The notes below the pieces were generated by a model. That model searched no databases. It saw only the letters and a program-made list of their open reading frames with translations, and had not been told where the DNA came from. From assembly GCF_024741815.1 (NCBI RefSeq), contig NZ_CP102951.1, positions 3,300,001 to 3,364,000 on the forward strand: a stretch of 64,000 nucleotides of DNA. Reading direction: 5' to 3'. The stretch's first letter is position 1. Each line of letters opens with the position of its first letter. Made by a program: the position numbers and the translations under genes. This stretch comes from Pseudomonas sp. LS1212. GTDB taxonomy: Bacteria > Pseudomonadota > Gammaproteobacteria > Pseudomonadales > Pseudomonadaceae. Positions 9,183 to 22,365 of this stretch are shown piece after piece.

Positions 9183-10576
9183 TGGCAGCGCGATATAAGC
9201 CGTATTCTGAGTACAAAGACTCCGCAATTGAGTGGCTGAGAGAAATTCCGGCACATTGGGATGTTAGCAAGTTGCGCTATATGTTTTCCTTTGGCAAAGG
9301 ATTAGGCATTACCAAAGAAAACTTATTAGATGACGGGGTCTTTTGCGTTAACTATGGCGAGGTTCACTCAAAGTATGGCTTTGAACTTGACCCCTCCATT
9401 CACCAGCTCAAGTGCGTCAGTGAGGATTACTTAATCTCATCACAAAGCGCTCTATTACTTAAGGGTGACTTGGTTTTCGCAGACACGTCAGAGGACATTG
9501 ACGGCTCCGGAAACTTCACGCAACTAACCACCGATCATGTTGTATTTTCTGGATACCACACCATCATTGCCCGTCCCGCAGATAGGCAATGTAGCCGTTT
9601 CTATGCATATCTCTTCGACTCTCGTGAGTTCAGAGCTCAAATTAGATACGCAGTTAAAGGCGTAAAGGTTTTTAGCATCACTCAGGCTATTTTGCGAGGA
9701 GTTAATATTTGGCTTCCAACGCTTGATGAGCGTCAAAGAATCACAAACTTCCTAGACCACGAAACAGCCAAGATCGACACCCTGATCGAAAAACAACAAC
9801 AGCTTATTCAGCTGCTAAAAGAAAAACGTCAGGCCGTGATTAGCCATGCCGTTACCAAAGGTTTGAACCCAAACGCCAAGATGCGTGACTCGGGTGTTTT
9901 AAGTGTCGGGCTAATGCCAGAGCATTGGACGCTGAAGTCACTGTCTTTGGCCTCCAAGAAGCTGGCTGTTGGTTTGGCAATGTCAGTAACGGATTGTTAT
10001 GAAGAAGAAGGCGTTCCAATTATCAGAAATCAGAATATAAAGGAGGGATATTTTGATGGGGGCGATATGTTGTATTTGAACCCAGGCTTTGCTGAGGCGC
10101 AGGCTTCAAAAAAAGTGAAGGCTGGGGATGTTGTAATAGTTAGAACAGGCTCTAATGTAGGTTTAACCTGTTGTGTTCCTGATGAATATGATCAATGCCA
10201 CACGTTTACAACATTAATCGTTACCCCTTCCGATGAGTTGGTTAAGGAGTATTTCACATACTGTATGAATTCTGCTTACGGAAAAGCAGAAGTAAATAGG
10301 CTGAAGTTTGGCTTTGGCAAAGACAATCTTAATGTTGGCGAACTCCGAGCAATGCATACATTGCTGCCTAGCGTTTATGAGCAAAAGGAAATAGTTTCTT
10401 ATCTGGAGCAAGAGGTCGCCAAGATCGAGTTAATGGTTAAGAAGGCGTATGTAGCAATCGGACTGATGCAAGAACGCCGCACCGCCCTAGTCTCCGCCGC
10501 CGTTACCGGCAAAATCGACGTAAGAGACTGGGCCGCACCGCCAGCCAATCAAACCCACAAGGAAGTTGCCGCATGA
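9182..10576 (+). CDS. hsdS: Type I restriction-modification system, specificity subunit HsdS
   Basis: This 464-residue subunit decides which bipartite DNA target is methylated or cut. It has two target-recognition domains (about 15-200 and 245-430), each followed by a coiled-coil spacer: TAKIDTLIEKQQQLIQLLKE near 197 and the region before QERRTALVSAAVTGKIDVRD near the end. AT-rich codon use within the recognition domains, compared with hsdM, is usual for exchangeable specificity modules. It overlaps hsdM by one base and the following hsdR fragment by four (ATGA). Confidence 0.92.
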   Translation: MAARYKPYSEYKDSAIEWLREIPAHWDVSKLRYMFSFGKGLGITKENLLDDGVFCVNYGEVHSKYGFELDPSIHQLKCVSEDYLISSQSALLLKGDLVFADTSEDIDGSGNFTQLTTDHVVFSGYHTIIARPADRQCSRFYAYLFDSREFRAQIRYAVKGVKVFSITQAILRGVNIWLPTLDERQRITNFLDHETAKIDTLIEKQQQLIQLLKEKRQAVISHAVTKGLNPNAKMRDSGVLSVGLMPEHWTLKSLSLASKKLAVGLAMSVTDCYEEEGVPIIRNQNIKEGYFDGGDMLYLNPGFAEAQASKKVKAGDVVIVRTGSNVGLTCCVPDEYDQCHTFTTLIVTPSDELVKEYFTYCMNSAYGKAEVNRLKFGFGKDNLNVGELRAMHTLLPSVYEQKEIVSYLEQEVAKIELMVKKAYVAIGLMQERRTALVSAAVTGKIDVRDWAAPPANQTHKEVAA

Positions 10577-10911
10577 ATGTATCAGCTGGCGCTAAGGCCA
10601 ACGAGCTGACGTTTCAGAACGATATGCTCAAGCACCTGGTGGCCAACGGCTGGTTGCAGGGCAAGACGGAACACTACAACCGTGAACTGGCCTTGTACCC
10701 TGAGGATCTACTGGGTTTTGTGCCAGATACCCAGCTTGGCCAGTGGCAGATATTCTGCGCCCTGTACCCAAGCCACCCAAAGCAGCACTTTCTCGAGTGT
10801 TTCGCCAGCCGGGCGAATAACACCAACCCCAAAGCCGGCAGCGCCATGGGAGCGTTCTGCTCGGCCCCCGCACTTGGTCGCTGTGAGCCTGCCAAGGCCC
10901 TGGCAGCGTGA
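10573..10911 (+). pseudogene. Truncated duplicate of the hsdR 5' end
   Basis: The first 75-80 codons (NELTFQNDMLKHLVANGW, then HYNRELALYPEDLLGFV) closely match the start of the complete hsdR at 14580, at the DNA level over about 250 bases but with many differences. The match ends near 10840 (NNTNPKAG). About 25 unrelated codons follow before the stop. The start overlaps hsdS (ATGA) exactly as a normal hsdR would, and the stop overlaps the GTG of the next gene (GTGA). It looks like the stump of the original hsdR, left when the DUF262 pair plus another hsdR were acquired. Confidence 0.82.
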
Positions 10912-12500
10912 CTGCCCAAGACGCTGTAACAGTTGCCACGCATTCGCTGCGGGAGTTAGCCGAGCGACCGTTGGCCATCCCGGAGTACCAGCGCCGCTAT
11001 TGTTGGGGGCTAGATCAGGTTGCGTCGTTATTGGCTGATATCGAGCAGCAACTCCAACCAGCGGAGGCAACCTCCTCTCAAGCACCGTTGTTTCTCGGCA
11101 CGATAATCCTGCACCAGGAACCCGCAGAGATTACAGGCACTAAAGACCAGCTGGTCGATGGCCAGCAACGCTGTTTGACATTGGTCTTGCTGTTGCAAGC
11201 ACTGGGGAAAATTGAACCACTGGCAGTCAAACAACTGCTTCAAGCGGAATTCCCTGACAGCCAGTCGCAGCAGAACCTGGCGGCCAACTTTCGGCAAATT
11301 GAACGCTATCTGGCTACAGAGCCCGGCAGCAAGTGGCAGATCGAGAAGCTGCTGGACAAGCTCCAGTTCGTGGTGATCAGCATCTCCTCGATTGACCAAG
11401 CATTTGCCTTTTTCGATAGCCAAAATACCTCCGGCAAGCGCCTGAGCGATTTTGACCTGCTCAAGGCCCGGCATCTTCGCGCCGTGGTCTCGGACGCCAG
11501 TGTGGGTATTGGCTGCTCTAATCTGTGGGAGGCGTATGAGCGGCAAAAGGTCGGTAACGGCCAACGCCTGGCCTATTTCTTGACCGAGCAGATTCTGGCG
11601 CGCACGCGTTTTCGCCAACGTGGTAATAAAGTGGACGACTTGCAACTGGTGAAGGAGTTCGCCGTACAGGCACCGAAACCCACAGCCGACGGCCCTAAGA
11701 CCATCCAGCTATCGCCGCCGACGGCCGTGAGTTTTTATCGCGACTGGAATGTTAGCCATGACGCTAACCACGCTGAGGCCGATGTGTTCACATTCACAAC
11801 GTTGGTCAATGTGAATGGCTCGCAGGTTGCCGTCGAAGAGCGCAGCGTCTCGCGTCTACCGTTACAGCTGAATCAGCCACTATTGGGCGGCGAGCAGTTC
11901 TTTTTTTATATCGCCAAATACACCGAGCTGTATAGACAGCATTTCCCGCTGGACATTACGTCAGGCAATTCAACGCTCGTTGAACCAGAGCAGCAGAATG
12001 CAACCCTACACGGGCGTTTGCTGCAGCTCCATCGTGCGGTTGAGCAAGGGCAGGATGCCGGCTATTCACGGTTAATCGAAATATGGCTGGCGATGCTAGT
12101 GTTTTATCTGGATCGCTTTGCTGAGGATGAACGCTTTGCCTCCTTTGCGACCTTGGCAGATCAATACGTGTTCAGCCTGCGCATTACCGAAGGCTCATTA
12201 CGCCGCAGTACCGTAGAAAATCATTTTGCAACAAATGAAATTTTTGTAGACCTGTTGCAATGCCCATCCTCACTGCAGGCCGTGGCTCTGATCGAAAAAC
12301 TGAGTGGCAAACAGGCACAAGCGCTACTGAAATTTGAGCCAGCGCAGGTGGAAACAACCAAAAAAAGGCCAGTGATACGACGTTATCTCAAGGCGTTCGC
12401 AAGCACCTACGCAGCGGGTAATAGCCCGCATTTGAATAGCCACACGTCTTTAGCGACTGTCTTGCACGCCAAGTTCTTCAAGGATGAGCAACATGCCTAA
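10908..12500 (+). CDS. DUF262 (GmrS-like) protein without DUF1524
   Basis: A 530-residue protein starting at GTG 10908, coupled to the upstream stop. The N-terminal DUF262 domain shows IPEYQRRYCW (about 24-33), LVDGQQRCLTLVLLLQAL (about 82-99) and FFDSQNTSGKRLSDFDLLKA (about 167-187). These are the ParB/Srx-like motifs that in GmrSD-type modification-dependent restriction enzymes are linked to NTP hydrolysis. No HNH-type DUF1524 block is visible in the C-terminal half. It overlaps the next gene by 17 bases, so the two are likely co-translated partners. A defence role is inferred from the family and from the position inside an RM operon. Confidence 0.85.
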   Translation: MTAQDAVTVATHSLRELAERPLAIPEYQRRYCWGLDQVASLLADIEQQLQPAEATSSQAPLFLGTIILHQEPAEITGTKDQLVDGQQRCLTLVLLLQALGKIEPLAVKQLLQAEFPDSQSQQNLAANFRQIERYLATEPGSKWQIEKLLDKLQFVVISISSIDQAFAFFDSQNTSGKRLSDFDLLKARHLRAVVSDASVGIGCSNLWEAYERQKVGNGQRLAYFLTEQILARTRFRQRGNKVDDLQLVKEFAVQAPKPTADGPKTIQLSPPTAVSFYRDWNVSHDANHAEADVFTFTTLVNVNGSQVAVEERSVSRLPLQLNQPLLGGEQFFFYIAKYTELYRQHFPLDITSGNSTLVEPEQQNATLHGRLLQLHRAVEQGQDAGYSRLIEIWLAMLVFYLDRFAEDERFASFATLADQYVFSLRITEGSLRRSTVENHFATNEIFVDLLQCPSSLQAVALIEKLSGKQAQALLKFEPAQVETTKKRPVIRRYLKAFASTYAAGNSPHLNSHTSLATVLHAKFFKDEQHA

Positions 12501-14579
12501 TCGCGCCCATGAGCTTACGGCGAATAAATACAGTGCACAGCGTATGGTCAGCGGCAGTGAAGAGCACGCAGGACACATTCCTGCGCTGGACACACCCTTT
12601 CTGATTCCCATCTACCAGCGCCTGTACACGTGGGAGACGCAGCACGTCGAGTGCTTGCTCCAGGACGTCTGGGAGGCTTGCCAGCAGCAGTCAGACACCG
12701 AATATTTTATCGGCGCGGTGGTCGTCAGCCCAATTGATGATGGCCGTCTTGAACTCATTGACGGCCAGCAGCGCATGACCACCTTATGGCTTATTGCCTC
12801 CGTGCTGGTGACTGCACCGCTAGGTTTAAGCCTTGACTCGTTACCCAAGTGGCGAAGCTTTATGGCTGTCGGTGCCAAGCAACCACCAGTCGCCCGGTTG
12901 GATTTCTCTGGTCGCGAGCAAGACAAGCAGGCATTGGCGGCTTTCATGCGTAACTGGGGCTGCGACTGTGGTTGCGCATCGAGCACTGAATGCAATGGCT
13001 GGTTAAAAAACGAAGCTATGGTTGTTGCCCGCAAAACGATAATCAACTTCTTCAACAGACTGGCCAACCAGCCTCAGCAAGAGGAAGGTATGACAGGCGC
13101 TGGTCGAGTGCAGGCATTCAGTGACTATCTATGGGCCAAGGCCACCTTCGTCGTTACCAAGCTGCATCAAGAGACCGATAAGAATCGATTTTTTGACAGC
13201 ATGAATAGCCGTGGCGTGCAGCTCGAAAAACATGAAATTCTCAAGGCGCGATTGCTCAACCAACTGCCAGAGGTAGAGCGACGGGTTTATGCTTGGGCGT
13301 GGGATCTGTGCGCCGACATTGATGGGTATGTTAAAAACAGCTTACAGGCCGAGTTCGACTATGGGCGAAGCGCACACCACATTGGAACTCACTTGCTGAG
13401 TAAGGTAACTACCCGAAGTGAGGGCGGTACAGACTCTTTAGTAGAGGGTACACGGACATTAGCGCACATACTCAATACCCCAAATGCAAAAACAAACACT
13501 GTAGACACTGACGAAGAATTATCCACGAAGTATAAAAGCTTTGTTTCATTTCCAGTTTTTTTGCTGCATGTGTTGAGAGTGTTTGTTGGTGACTCCACAC
13601 CTAGCAGTGACCATGCGGGTGTTTCGGTCGATCATAAAAAACTGCTTGCTGAGTTTGACAAGCATTTTCCGAGTAACCTCGAGCATCAGCACAAACCGTT
13701 TGGTGACAAGACGCAATGCAAGGCGTTTATCCATTGTTTGCTGCGCTGTCGGCTACTCATGGACAATTTTATGATTAAAGGCCATGTTCATGAGAGCAGT
13801 CACGTGGCGACGCGCTGGGAGATTGCCTCACCATTAGCAGAAGCTTCCAAAAACAATCAGCGAACTAAGCGTACCGGCCAACACTGGGACTCCATCAGCA
13901 TGCTGCAAAGCATGATGTATTTCAGTCAAGACTTGACCCGTGTGCCTTGGTTGACGGAAGCGCTGAAAGCATTATATGAGCCAGGCGCCCAACTTGATGA
14001 CGCCAAGAACCTGCTGAATGGGCTAACACAGCAAGATGCACGTTATGCGCAAACGGTCGCCAGAGGCAAAAGCCTGCAGGAGATTTTGGGCGTGGGTGAT
14101 ACCTTTGCACTGTGTGACGGCCTAGGCACAGATACTCCGCATTATTGGTTTTACAAGCTTGAGTATTTACTCTGGGAGTGCTGGTTCAATGCTGACGATC
14201 CCGACAATAAACCTGTGAGACCAGAGATTTTGAAGGGTAGCGCCACTATTTTTCGTATGCGCCATGTTACCTCAGTAGAACATGTCAGCCCTCAAAGTAA
14301 AAACACAGGTGAAATCACTCAGCTGGATCGCTTTGGTAATCTTGCGCTGTTGTCCGTTGGCGAGAACTCGACCTATAGCGATAAAGACCCCGTTGAGAAA
14401 AAAGGAATGTTCAGGGCGGGCCTTAACAAAGGCATAATTCAATCATTGAAATTGGCGGATATATTTTCTTCGATAAATGACGATAGCGACTGGTGCGATA
14501 CAGCCATGAAGAAGCACGAAACCGCCATGGCTGCGGTCTTGCTTGATGCACATCCAGAATTAGCGCAAGGAGCGACGCA

Positions 14580-14583
<4 letters not shown>
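12484..14583 (+). CDS. DUF262-DUF1524 (GmrSD-like) nuclease protein
   Basis: A 699-residue protein with an N-terminal DUF262 domain (IPIYQRLYTWE about 41-51, LIDGQQRMTTLWLI about 90-103, FFDSMNSRGVQLEKHEILKA about 236-255). Its C-terminal DUF1524 domain has the HNH-like motif EHVSPQS (about 598) and DRFGNLALLSVGENS. In GmrSD enzymes DUF1524 cuts DNA carrying modified cytosines; whether this one does is inference. A cysteine-rich insert (CDCGCASSTEC, about 159-169) between the DUF262 motifs is unusual and may bind metal. It overlaps its DUF262 partner upstream and hsdR downstream (ATGA), so all five genes form one transcription unit. Confidence 0.87.
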
Positions 14584-17825
<3,242 letters not shown>

Positions 17826-18003
17826 CTCCAGTGGAACGTCACTTTGCGGGTGTTGAGCAATCTGTGAAACGTCGCTGGTTTGAATCTGTAGTACCATCCG
17901 CGAAAACTATGGTTCAGCAAAATTATTGCTGAGCCATAATCTCGGGCAATTCTGTTCTCGCCCCTTCACAAGGCATGGTGAATTGCGGATGGCGAAGCGC
18001 AGC

Positions 18004-18480
18004 TCATTTGCAGTAAACCGTCCAAAGCTGATCAACCCGCGTCGTAAAACTCTGGCTCATCATCTCCCGACGCATCCCCCATTCAGGATCAGTCGGCACA
18101 CTCGCCAAGCGCATCGTCCCCCTACCCCACCGACCATTAATGGCGTCAAGAACACCCATGACCTTCTCCGTGGCAACTGGCTGAAAGATCGAAAAGAGGT
18201 CTTCCGTGTGCTCCCCTTTCTGGCAGAGGTTGACCAGGAGCACCTCAGCTTTGCTGTACTTGAACCCTGCCCGGTACACCCGATCCACGGCGTCCACCGC
18301 AGCCTTTGTCATCAAACGCACGTCGTCTGTGGGGTACGGCAGTTCCACCAACACACCATTGGCGTACTTCGCTTCCTCGGGATTGAACATATCAGCGCCT
18401 TTTCCACAGTCGCTCACCACCACGCCTTTTGAACGCAGCAGCACCGGGCGGTTTGAAACCAGCTCCTGCAAGCCGACTCC
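18004..18480 (-). pseudogene. umuC/rulB (DNA polymerase V subunit), C-terminal fragment
   Basis: The reverse strand encodes the little-finger and C-terminal part of a Y-family UmuC protein: FNPEEAKYANGVLVELPYPT, VDAVDRVYRAGFKYSKAEVL, GVLDAINGRWGRGTMRLA and the end SFTTRVDQLW. It stops normally at 18004. The upstream part is interrupted near 18480 by IS21-type sequence, and an earlier piece of the same gene lies at 19816-19990. UmuC genes of this type are known insertion hotspots in Pseudomonas. Confidence 0.85.
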
Positions 18481-18487
18481 GGGAGGC

Positions 18488-19692
18488 CTTCTCCCATCTT
18501 TGATACAGCATCGCTGGCTTACGCCAGCGTTCGTGACACACTTCAATACAGCTGGTTCTGCGTGCACTACCGGCTCTGGGCCGCCAAGGTCGACGTGATC
18601 ATGCGTCAGGAACATCGCGCCGGTGAAAAGCTGTTCGTCGACTACGCCGGCCAGACCGTGCCGGTCATCGACCGGCACACCGGCGAAATCCGCCAGGCCC
18701 AGGTCTTCGTCGCCGTCCTCGGCGCTTCCAGCTACACCTTCGCCGAAGCCACCTGGTCGCAGAAACTCCCTGACTGGCTGGGCTCGCACGCCCGCTGCTT
18801 CGCTTTCCTCGGCGGAGCGCCCGCGATCCTGGTACCGGATAATCTGCGCAGCGGCGTCAGCAAAGCGCATCGCTACGAACCGGACATCAACCCCAGCTAC
18901 CGCGATCTGGCCGAGCATTACGGGGTCGCCGTGTTGCCCGCTCGCGCCCGCAAGCCGAAGGACAAGGCCAAGGTCGAAGTCGGCGTGCAGGTGGTCGAAC
19001 GCTGGATCCTCGCGGCCTTGCGCAACCGCCAGTTCTTCTCGCTGGGCGAACTCAACACCGCCATCGGCGTGCTGTTGGAGCGACTGAATCAACGACCCTT
19101 CAAGAAGCTGCCCGGCTCGCGCCGCTCGGCCTTCGAGGCGCTCGACCAACCCGCGCTGCAACCCCTGCCGGAACAGCCCTATGTCTACGCCGAATGGAAA
19201 AAGGTGCGGGCGCACATCGACTACCACGTCGAAGTCGACGGCCATTACTACTCGGTACCGTACCAACTGGTGAAGCACCAACTCGAAGTGCGCCTGACCG
19301 CACAGACCGTCGAGTGCTTCCACGCCAACCAGCGCGTGGCCAGCCATGTGCGCTCGCCGCACAAAGGCCGTCACACCACCCAGACCGAGCACATGCCCAA
19401 GAGCCACCGCGAACATGCCGAGTGGACGCCGCAGCGGCTGATCCGCTGGGCGGAGCAGACCGGGCCAAACACCGCGGGTGTCATCGCCCACATCCTCGAG
19501 CGCCGAATCCACCGCTCGACGCTGGTGACCAGCCAGATGCCGGTGGACAAATGGCATGAGTTGATCGGTGATCCGACCTTGGCCGATGCGATCCTCGACC
19601 GGCTGGTGCATAACGCTTACCGCATCGAACTCAAAGGTGAATCGATGCGCAGGCGTTCGATGAAATTGACTGCAACAGGGACTTCAGACTAA
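18488..19692 (+). pseudogene. IS21-family transposase relic: IstA fused to IstB tail
   Basis: The forward frame holds the catalytic core of IstA (QEHRAGEKLFVDYAGQTVPV, LVPDNLRSGVSKAH, KPKDKAKVEVGVQVVERWIL) and its C-terminal part (EWTPQRLIRWAEQTGPNT). It then runs in frame into the last 45 or so residues of IstB (VTSQMPVDKWHELIGDPTLA, IELKGESMRR). The N-terminal DNA-binding part of IstA and nearly all of the IstB ATPase are missing. Two deletions have therefore reduced an IS21 element to one chimeric frame, which cannot be active. It lies inside the broken umuC gene. Confidence 0.85.
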
Positions 19693-19725
19693 CAATGCAA
19701 ACCTGCGTCGCTGCGCTCCAACTGC

Positions 19726-19815
19726 CCGGCCGGATGGCCGTGGAACAGGTGGCCGGATGTGCGTGGAATACCCGGCCGGATAAGCGTGGAATGAGTGGCC
19801 GGATAGCGTGGAATC
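19726..19815 (+). repeat. IS21-type tandem terminal repeats
   Basis: Four direct repeats of about 20-23 bases, each of the form GGCCGGATnnGCGTGGAA, follow the istA/istB relic: GGCCGGATGGCCGTGGAA, GGCCGGATGTGCGTGGAA, GGCCGGATAAGCGTGGAA and GGCCGGATAGCGTGGAA. Multiple terminal repeats of this kind bind transposase in IS21 elements. The last one touches the umuC fragment, so it marks the element's right end. Confidence 0.82.
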
Positions 19816-19990
19816 CGCAATCGGTGCAATCTCTGTGAGACGATTGCCGAACATGCGACTGCAACAGATCTCTTGCTTGGATGGATCAGGCTCATCGAGC
19901 TCCAGGCATGGAGTGCCAGCGAGCTCACGCGCGGTCTTCTCGATCACCACGCTGAACTTTTTGCGCAGCATCCAGTGAATCGCCCCGGAT
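19816..19990 (-). pseudogene. umuC/rulB, internal fragment
   Basis: The reverse strand reads LRKKFSVVIEKTARELAGTP, CLELDEPDPSKQEICCSRMF and GNRLTEIAPI. This is the segment of UmuC between the thumb and little finger, upstream of the C-terminal piece at 18004-18480. The match ends abruptly at about 19990, and the whole catalytic N-terminus (palm and fingers) is absent. The order and strand show one umuC gene that was cut by an IS21 element and then lost its 5' half. Confidence 0.82.
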
Positions 19991-20419
19991 TTTCTAGACA
20001 CCTTGCAAGCTCATCCAGCAGCTCTCTTCCTTGGGCCAATGGCATCTGAATGTCGCAATACACAGTGTCATCTTCGTCTTTTACCATGCCCGTCACTCAC
20101 TCAATCAGTTCCAGGTTTGTGTCTCGCGGCCCTATGCTGCTCCAGATGCCGCATCTCTGCTTCCCACCTAGCTAGGAATTTATCCCAGTCCGTTGCGTAA
20201 GGCCCGTCAACCAACCTGGTTGATCCGATGCTCGCCTGCAGGAAACGCTCTCTCCATGGCTGTGGATGGTCATTTCCAAGACGATATCGATGCCGCAGTG
20301 GTGATGCTGCACTGGGACAGAGTCACGAACCTCATTGAGCTCGAGTGACTCACCGGTTGAGGGCGTGCCGTTTCGCTCCTCGTCGTCGAGGTCATTAAGG
20401 ATGGCTGCGAAATTGCGTT
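19991..20419. other. Gene fragments of unknown origin
   Basis: A short reverse frame starting at ATG 20087 (MVKDEDDTVYCDIQMPLAQG, then RELLDELARCLENPGRF) is cut off where the umuC fragment begins. It looks like the beginning of a real but unrecognised gene. The rest of the interval up to the inverted repeat at 20420 holds only weak open frames. Several rearrangement breakpoints meet here. Confidence 0.4.
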
Positions 20420-20525
20420 CCACTTGACCACCCATTTGCATTCGTTCTGACCAGCAATTGCATCGGATTTGACCAACACGTGTTGTAACCATGATCGGCA
20501 GAGAACGGCCAGAAGCGGCCTCTCG
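20420..20525 (+). repeat. Imperfect terminal inverted repeat, left copy
   Basis: About 105 bases that align without gaps to the reverse complement of 22366-22471. Shared blocks include CACCCATTTGCATTCG, CTGACCAG, CATCGGATTTGACCA and CGGCAGAGAACG. Inside the block, TGACC-containing units recur every 22-25 bases, like the tandem transposase-binding repeats at IS21-family ends. Together the two copies enclose the GIY-YIG-like gene. Confidence 0.65.
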
Positions 20526-20733
20526 CCCCTCCAAACTTCGAATATCAGTTAGCCGTATCTTCCAGGGCAAGACTAGGAGCCTCGAACGAAGCGTTGATCT
20601 TGGCGCTGTTCTCTCTGTTCCAGTCGGCTTCGGGATGGCGAATTATCAGTTCTTCCTCAAGGTAATTTCTGTAGTGGTCTAATGAAACCGGACACCCATT
20701 TAGGCGAGAATGCTCGCCAGATCGAGGTGTCAA

Positions 20734-21042
20734 ATGACCAAACAACGCCGTTCCTTTTCCGCTGAATTCAAACGCGAGGCTGCCGACCTCGTGCTCAAGC
20801 AAAACTACAGCTACATCGAAGCCAGTCGTTCACTCGGCGTCGGCGAGTCGGCACTACGCCGCTGGGTTGAGCAGGTTCAGAAGGAGCGCCAAGGTGTCAC
20901 CCCGCTAAGCAAAGCGCTGACCCCGGAGCAGCAGAAAATCCAGGAACTGGAAGTCCGGATCGCCCGCCTTGAACGGGAAAAATCGATACTAAAAAAGGCT
21001 ACCGCGCTCTTGATGTCGGAAGATCACGAGCGTACGCGCTGA
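20734..21042 (+). CDS. IS3 OrfA, copy 2
   Basis: Identical to the OrfA at 5374-5682: 102 residues, start at ATG 20734 behind GAGGTG, an N-terminal helix-turn-helix and a C-terminal coiled coil. The slippery A AAA AAG is at 20991-20997. OrfA alone normally regulates transposition, while the frameshifted OrfAB carries it out. Confidence 0.93.
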   Translation: MTKQRRSFSAEFKREAADLVLKQNYSYIEASRSLGVGESALRRWVEQVQKERQGVTPLSKALTPEQQKIQELEVRIARLEREKSILKKATALLMSEDHERTR

Positions 21043-21896
21043 TCAATCAGCTTAGCGTCCACGAGCCGATTGATTGGCTGTGCAAAGTGTTTGAAGTCAC
21101 CCGCTCGTGTTACTACGCCCAGCGTCTCAGGCGCCGGACTCCTGATATTGAGCGGCTTCGGCTGCGCAGTCGGGTCAATGAACTGTTCACAGAAAGTCGT
21201 AGTGCTGCGGGCAGCCGCAGCATCTTGTCGATCATGCGTGAAGACGGCGAGCAACTGGGGCGATTTAAGGTACGCAGCTTGATGCGTGAGCTTGACCTCG
21301 TGAGCAAACAGCCAGGTTCTCATGCCTATAAACGAGCGACGGTCGAACGGTTGGATATCCCGAACATCTTGAATCGGGAGTTCGATGTCTCGGCCCCCAA
21401 CCAAGTGTGGTGCGGCGACATCACCTACATTTGGGCCCAAGGGAAATGGCATTATCTGGCTGTTGTGCTAGATCTTTGCGCGCGCCGGATAGTGGGTTGG
21501 GCATTGTCGGAAAAGCCGGACGCCGAGCTGGTTATCAAGGCACTGGATATGGCCTATGAGCAACGAGGAAGACCTCAGGGCCTGCTGTTTCACTCGGATC
21601 AAGGGTCGCAGTATGGGAGTCGTTTATTTCGCCAGCGGCTGTGGCGTTATCGCATGCGCCAGAGCATGAGCCGCCGGGGTAATTGCTGGGACAATGCGCC
21701 GATGGAGCGTGTGTTTCGCAGCGTGAAAACTGAATGGATACCGACCATGGGCTACCGAACTGCTCAAGAAGCCCAGCGCGATATCAGCCATTTCTTGATG
21801 CATCGGTACAACTGGATTCGCCCCCATCAATTCAACGGTGGGCTGGCGCCAGCTCAGGCCGAAGAAAAACTTAACGTCGTGTCCGGGATTAGTTGA
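20998..21896 (+). CDS. IS3 OrfB, copy 2 (DDE transposase domain)
   Basis: Same protein as the OrfB at 4520-5418, with the DDE residues in GDITYIWA, HSDQGSQYGS and CWDNAPMERVF. The frame is open from the slippery site at 20991-20997 to the stop at 21896, with an internal ATG at 21087. Expression as an OrfAB fusion by -1 frameshifting is expected from the heptamer. The element appears functional. Confidence 0.93.
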
Positions 21897-22365
21897 CCAC
21901 TACATTCTGAGCGACTCAGGGTGCACTTCAACCCAAGCGATCTCTACCGTTCCACCGTCACATGCATGTGCTACAACCTGGGCCAACTTCGACCCTGTCT
22001 GCTCACTCTTTCGGAAGAAATGGTTCCTAATCCTTTGCCGCGCTAGCTTCTTAGTTGTTTTTCCAAAATACCTGAGCGAGCGTTCTGTTTCACCGCATGC
22101 ACCGGTAAAGATGGCGTATAGGTTTGCGGATCCTGCAACGCTTTCCAGTATCGACAAATTGGCGCGAGCTAGCGCATCACTGTCCCAGGGTGTAGTTGCG
22201 GTAGGTGGAAACGACACGCTCACTCGCCGTTCGGGCTCCAAAAGGCGTTTTTCAACTTGAGAAAGAAATTCTTCCAATGACGAAATCTGTTCGTAGCGCA
22301 TGGCGAAAATGAAGTTTCCTGAGGTCTGATTATCAAGCTTAGGGACAGGGCAAAAGCCCTCTCCC

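Larger units (their letters stand above)
20670..21904 (+). mobile_element. IS3-family insertion sequence, copy 2
   Basis: A 1,235-bp element whose encoded proteins are identical to those of the copy at 4512-5746, in opposite orientation. Its ends are TGTAGTGGTC and GACCACTACA. It is flanked by a 3-bp direct duplication TTC (20667-20669 and 21905-21907), the target-site size expected for IS3. The host gene is restored exactly when the IS and one TTC are removed, so this is a simple and recent insertion. Confidence 0.95.
20545..22301 (-). pseudogene. GIY-YIG-like nuclease gene, interrupted by IS3 copy 2
   Basis: The gene reads on the reverse strand from ATG 22301 to 21905, is cut by the IS, and continues from 20666 to the stop at 20545. 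Removing the IS and one TTC duplicate restores a perfect frame (PESLR then NYLEEELIIRHPEADWNREN), giving 172 residues. Visible features are LYAIFTG, RYFGKT and RQRIRNHFFRKSEQTGSKL, which resemble the GIY-YIG nuclease core, and a C-terminal acidic segment. The insertion removes the last 40 residues from the upstream product. The gene sits between two inverted repeats like a cassette. Confidence 0.72.

Noticed and set aside
10573..10911. Stand-alone small defence gene between hsdS and the DUF262 pair
   Set aside because: Its first 75-80 codons are the hsdR N-terminus, so it is a stump and not a separate gene family.
18004..19611. 535-codon reverse open frame taken as one gene
   Set aside because: Only its last 150 or so codons are real (umuC C-terminus); the rest is antisense to the istA relic.
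20172..20570. 132-codon reverse open frame
   Set aside because: It runs through the left inverted repeat and has no recognisable content; probably chance.
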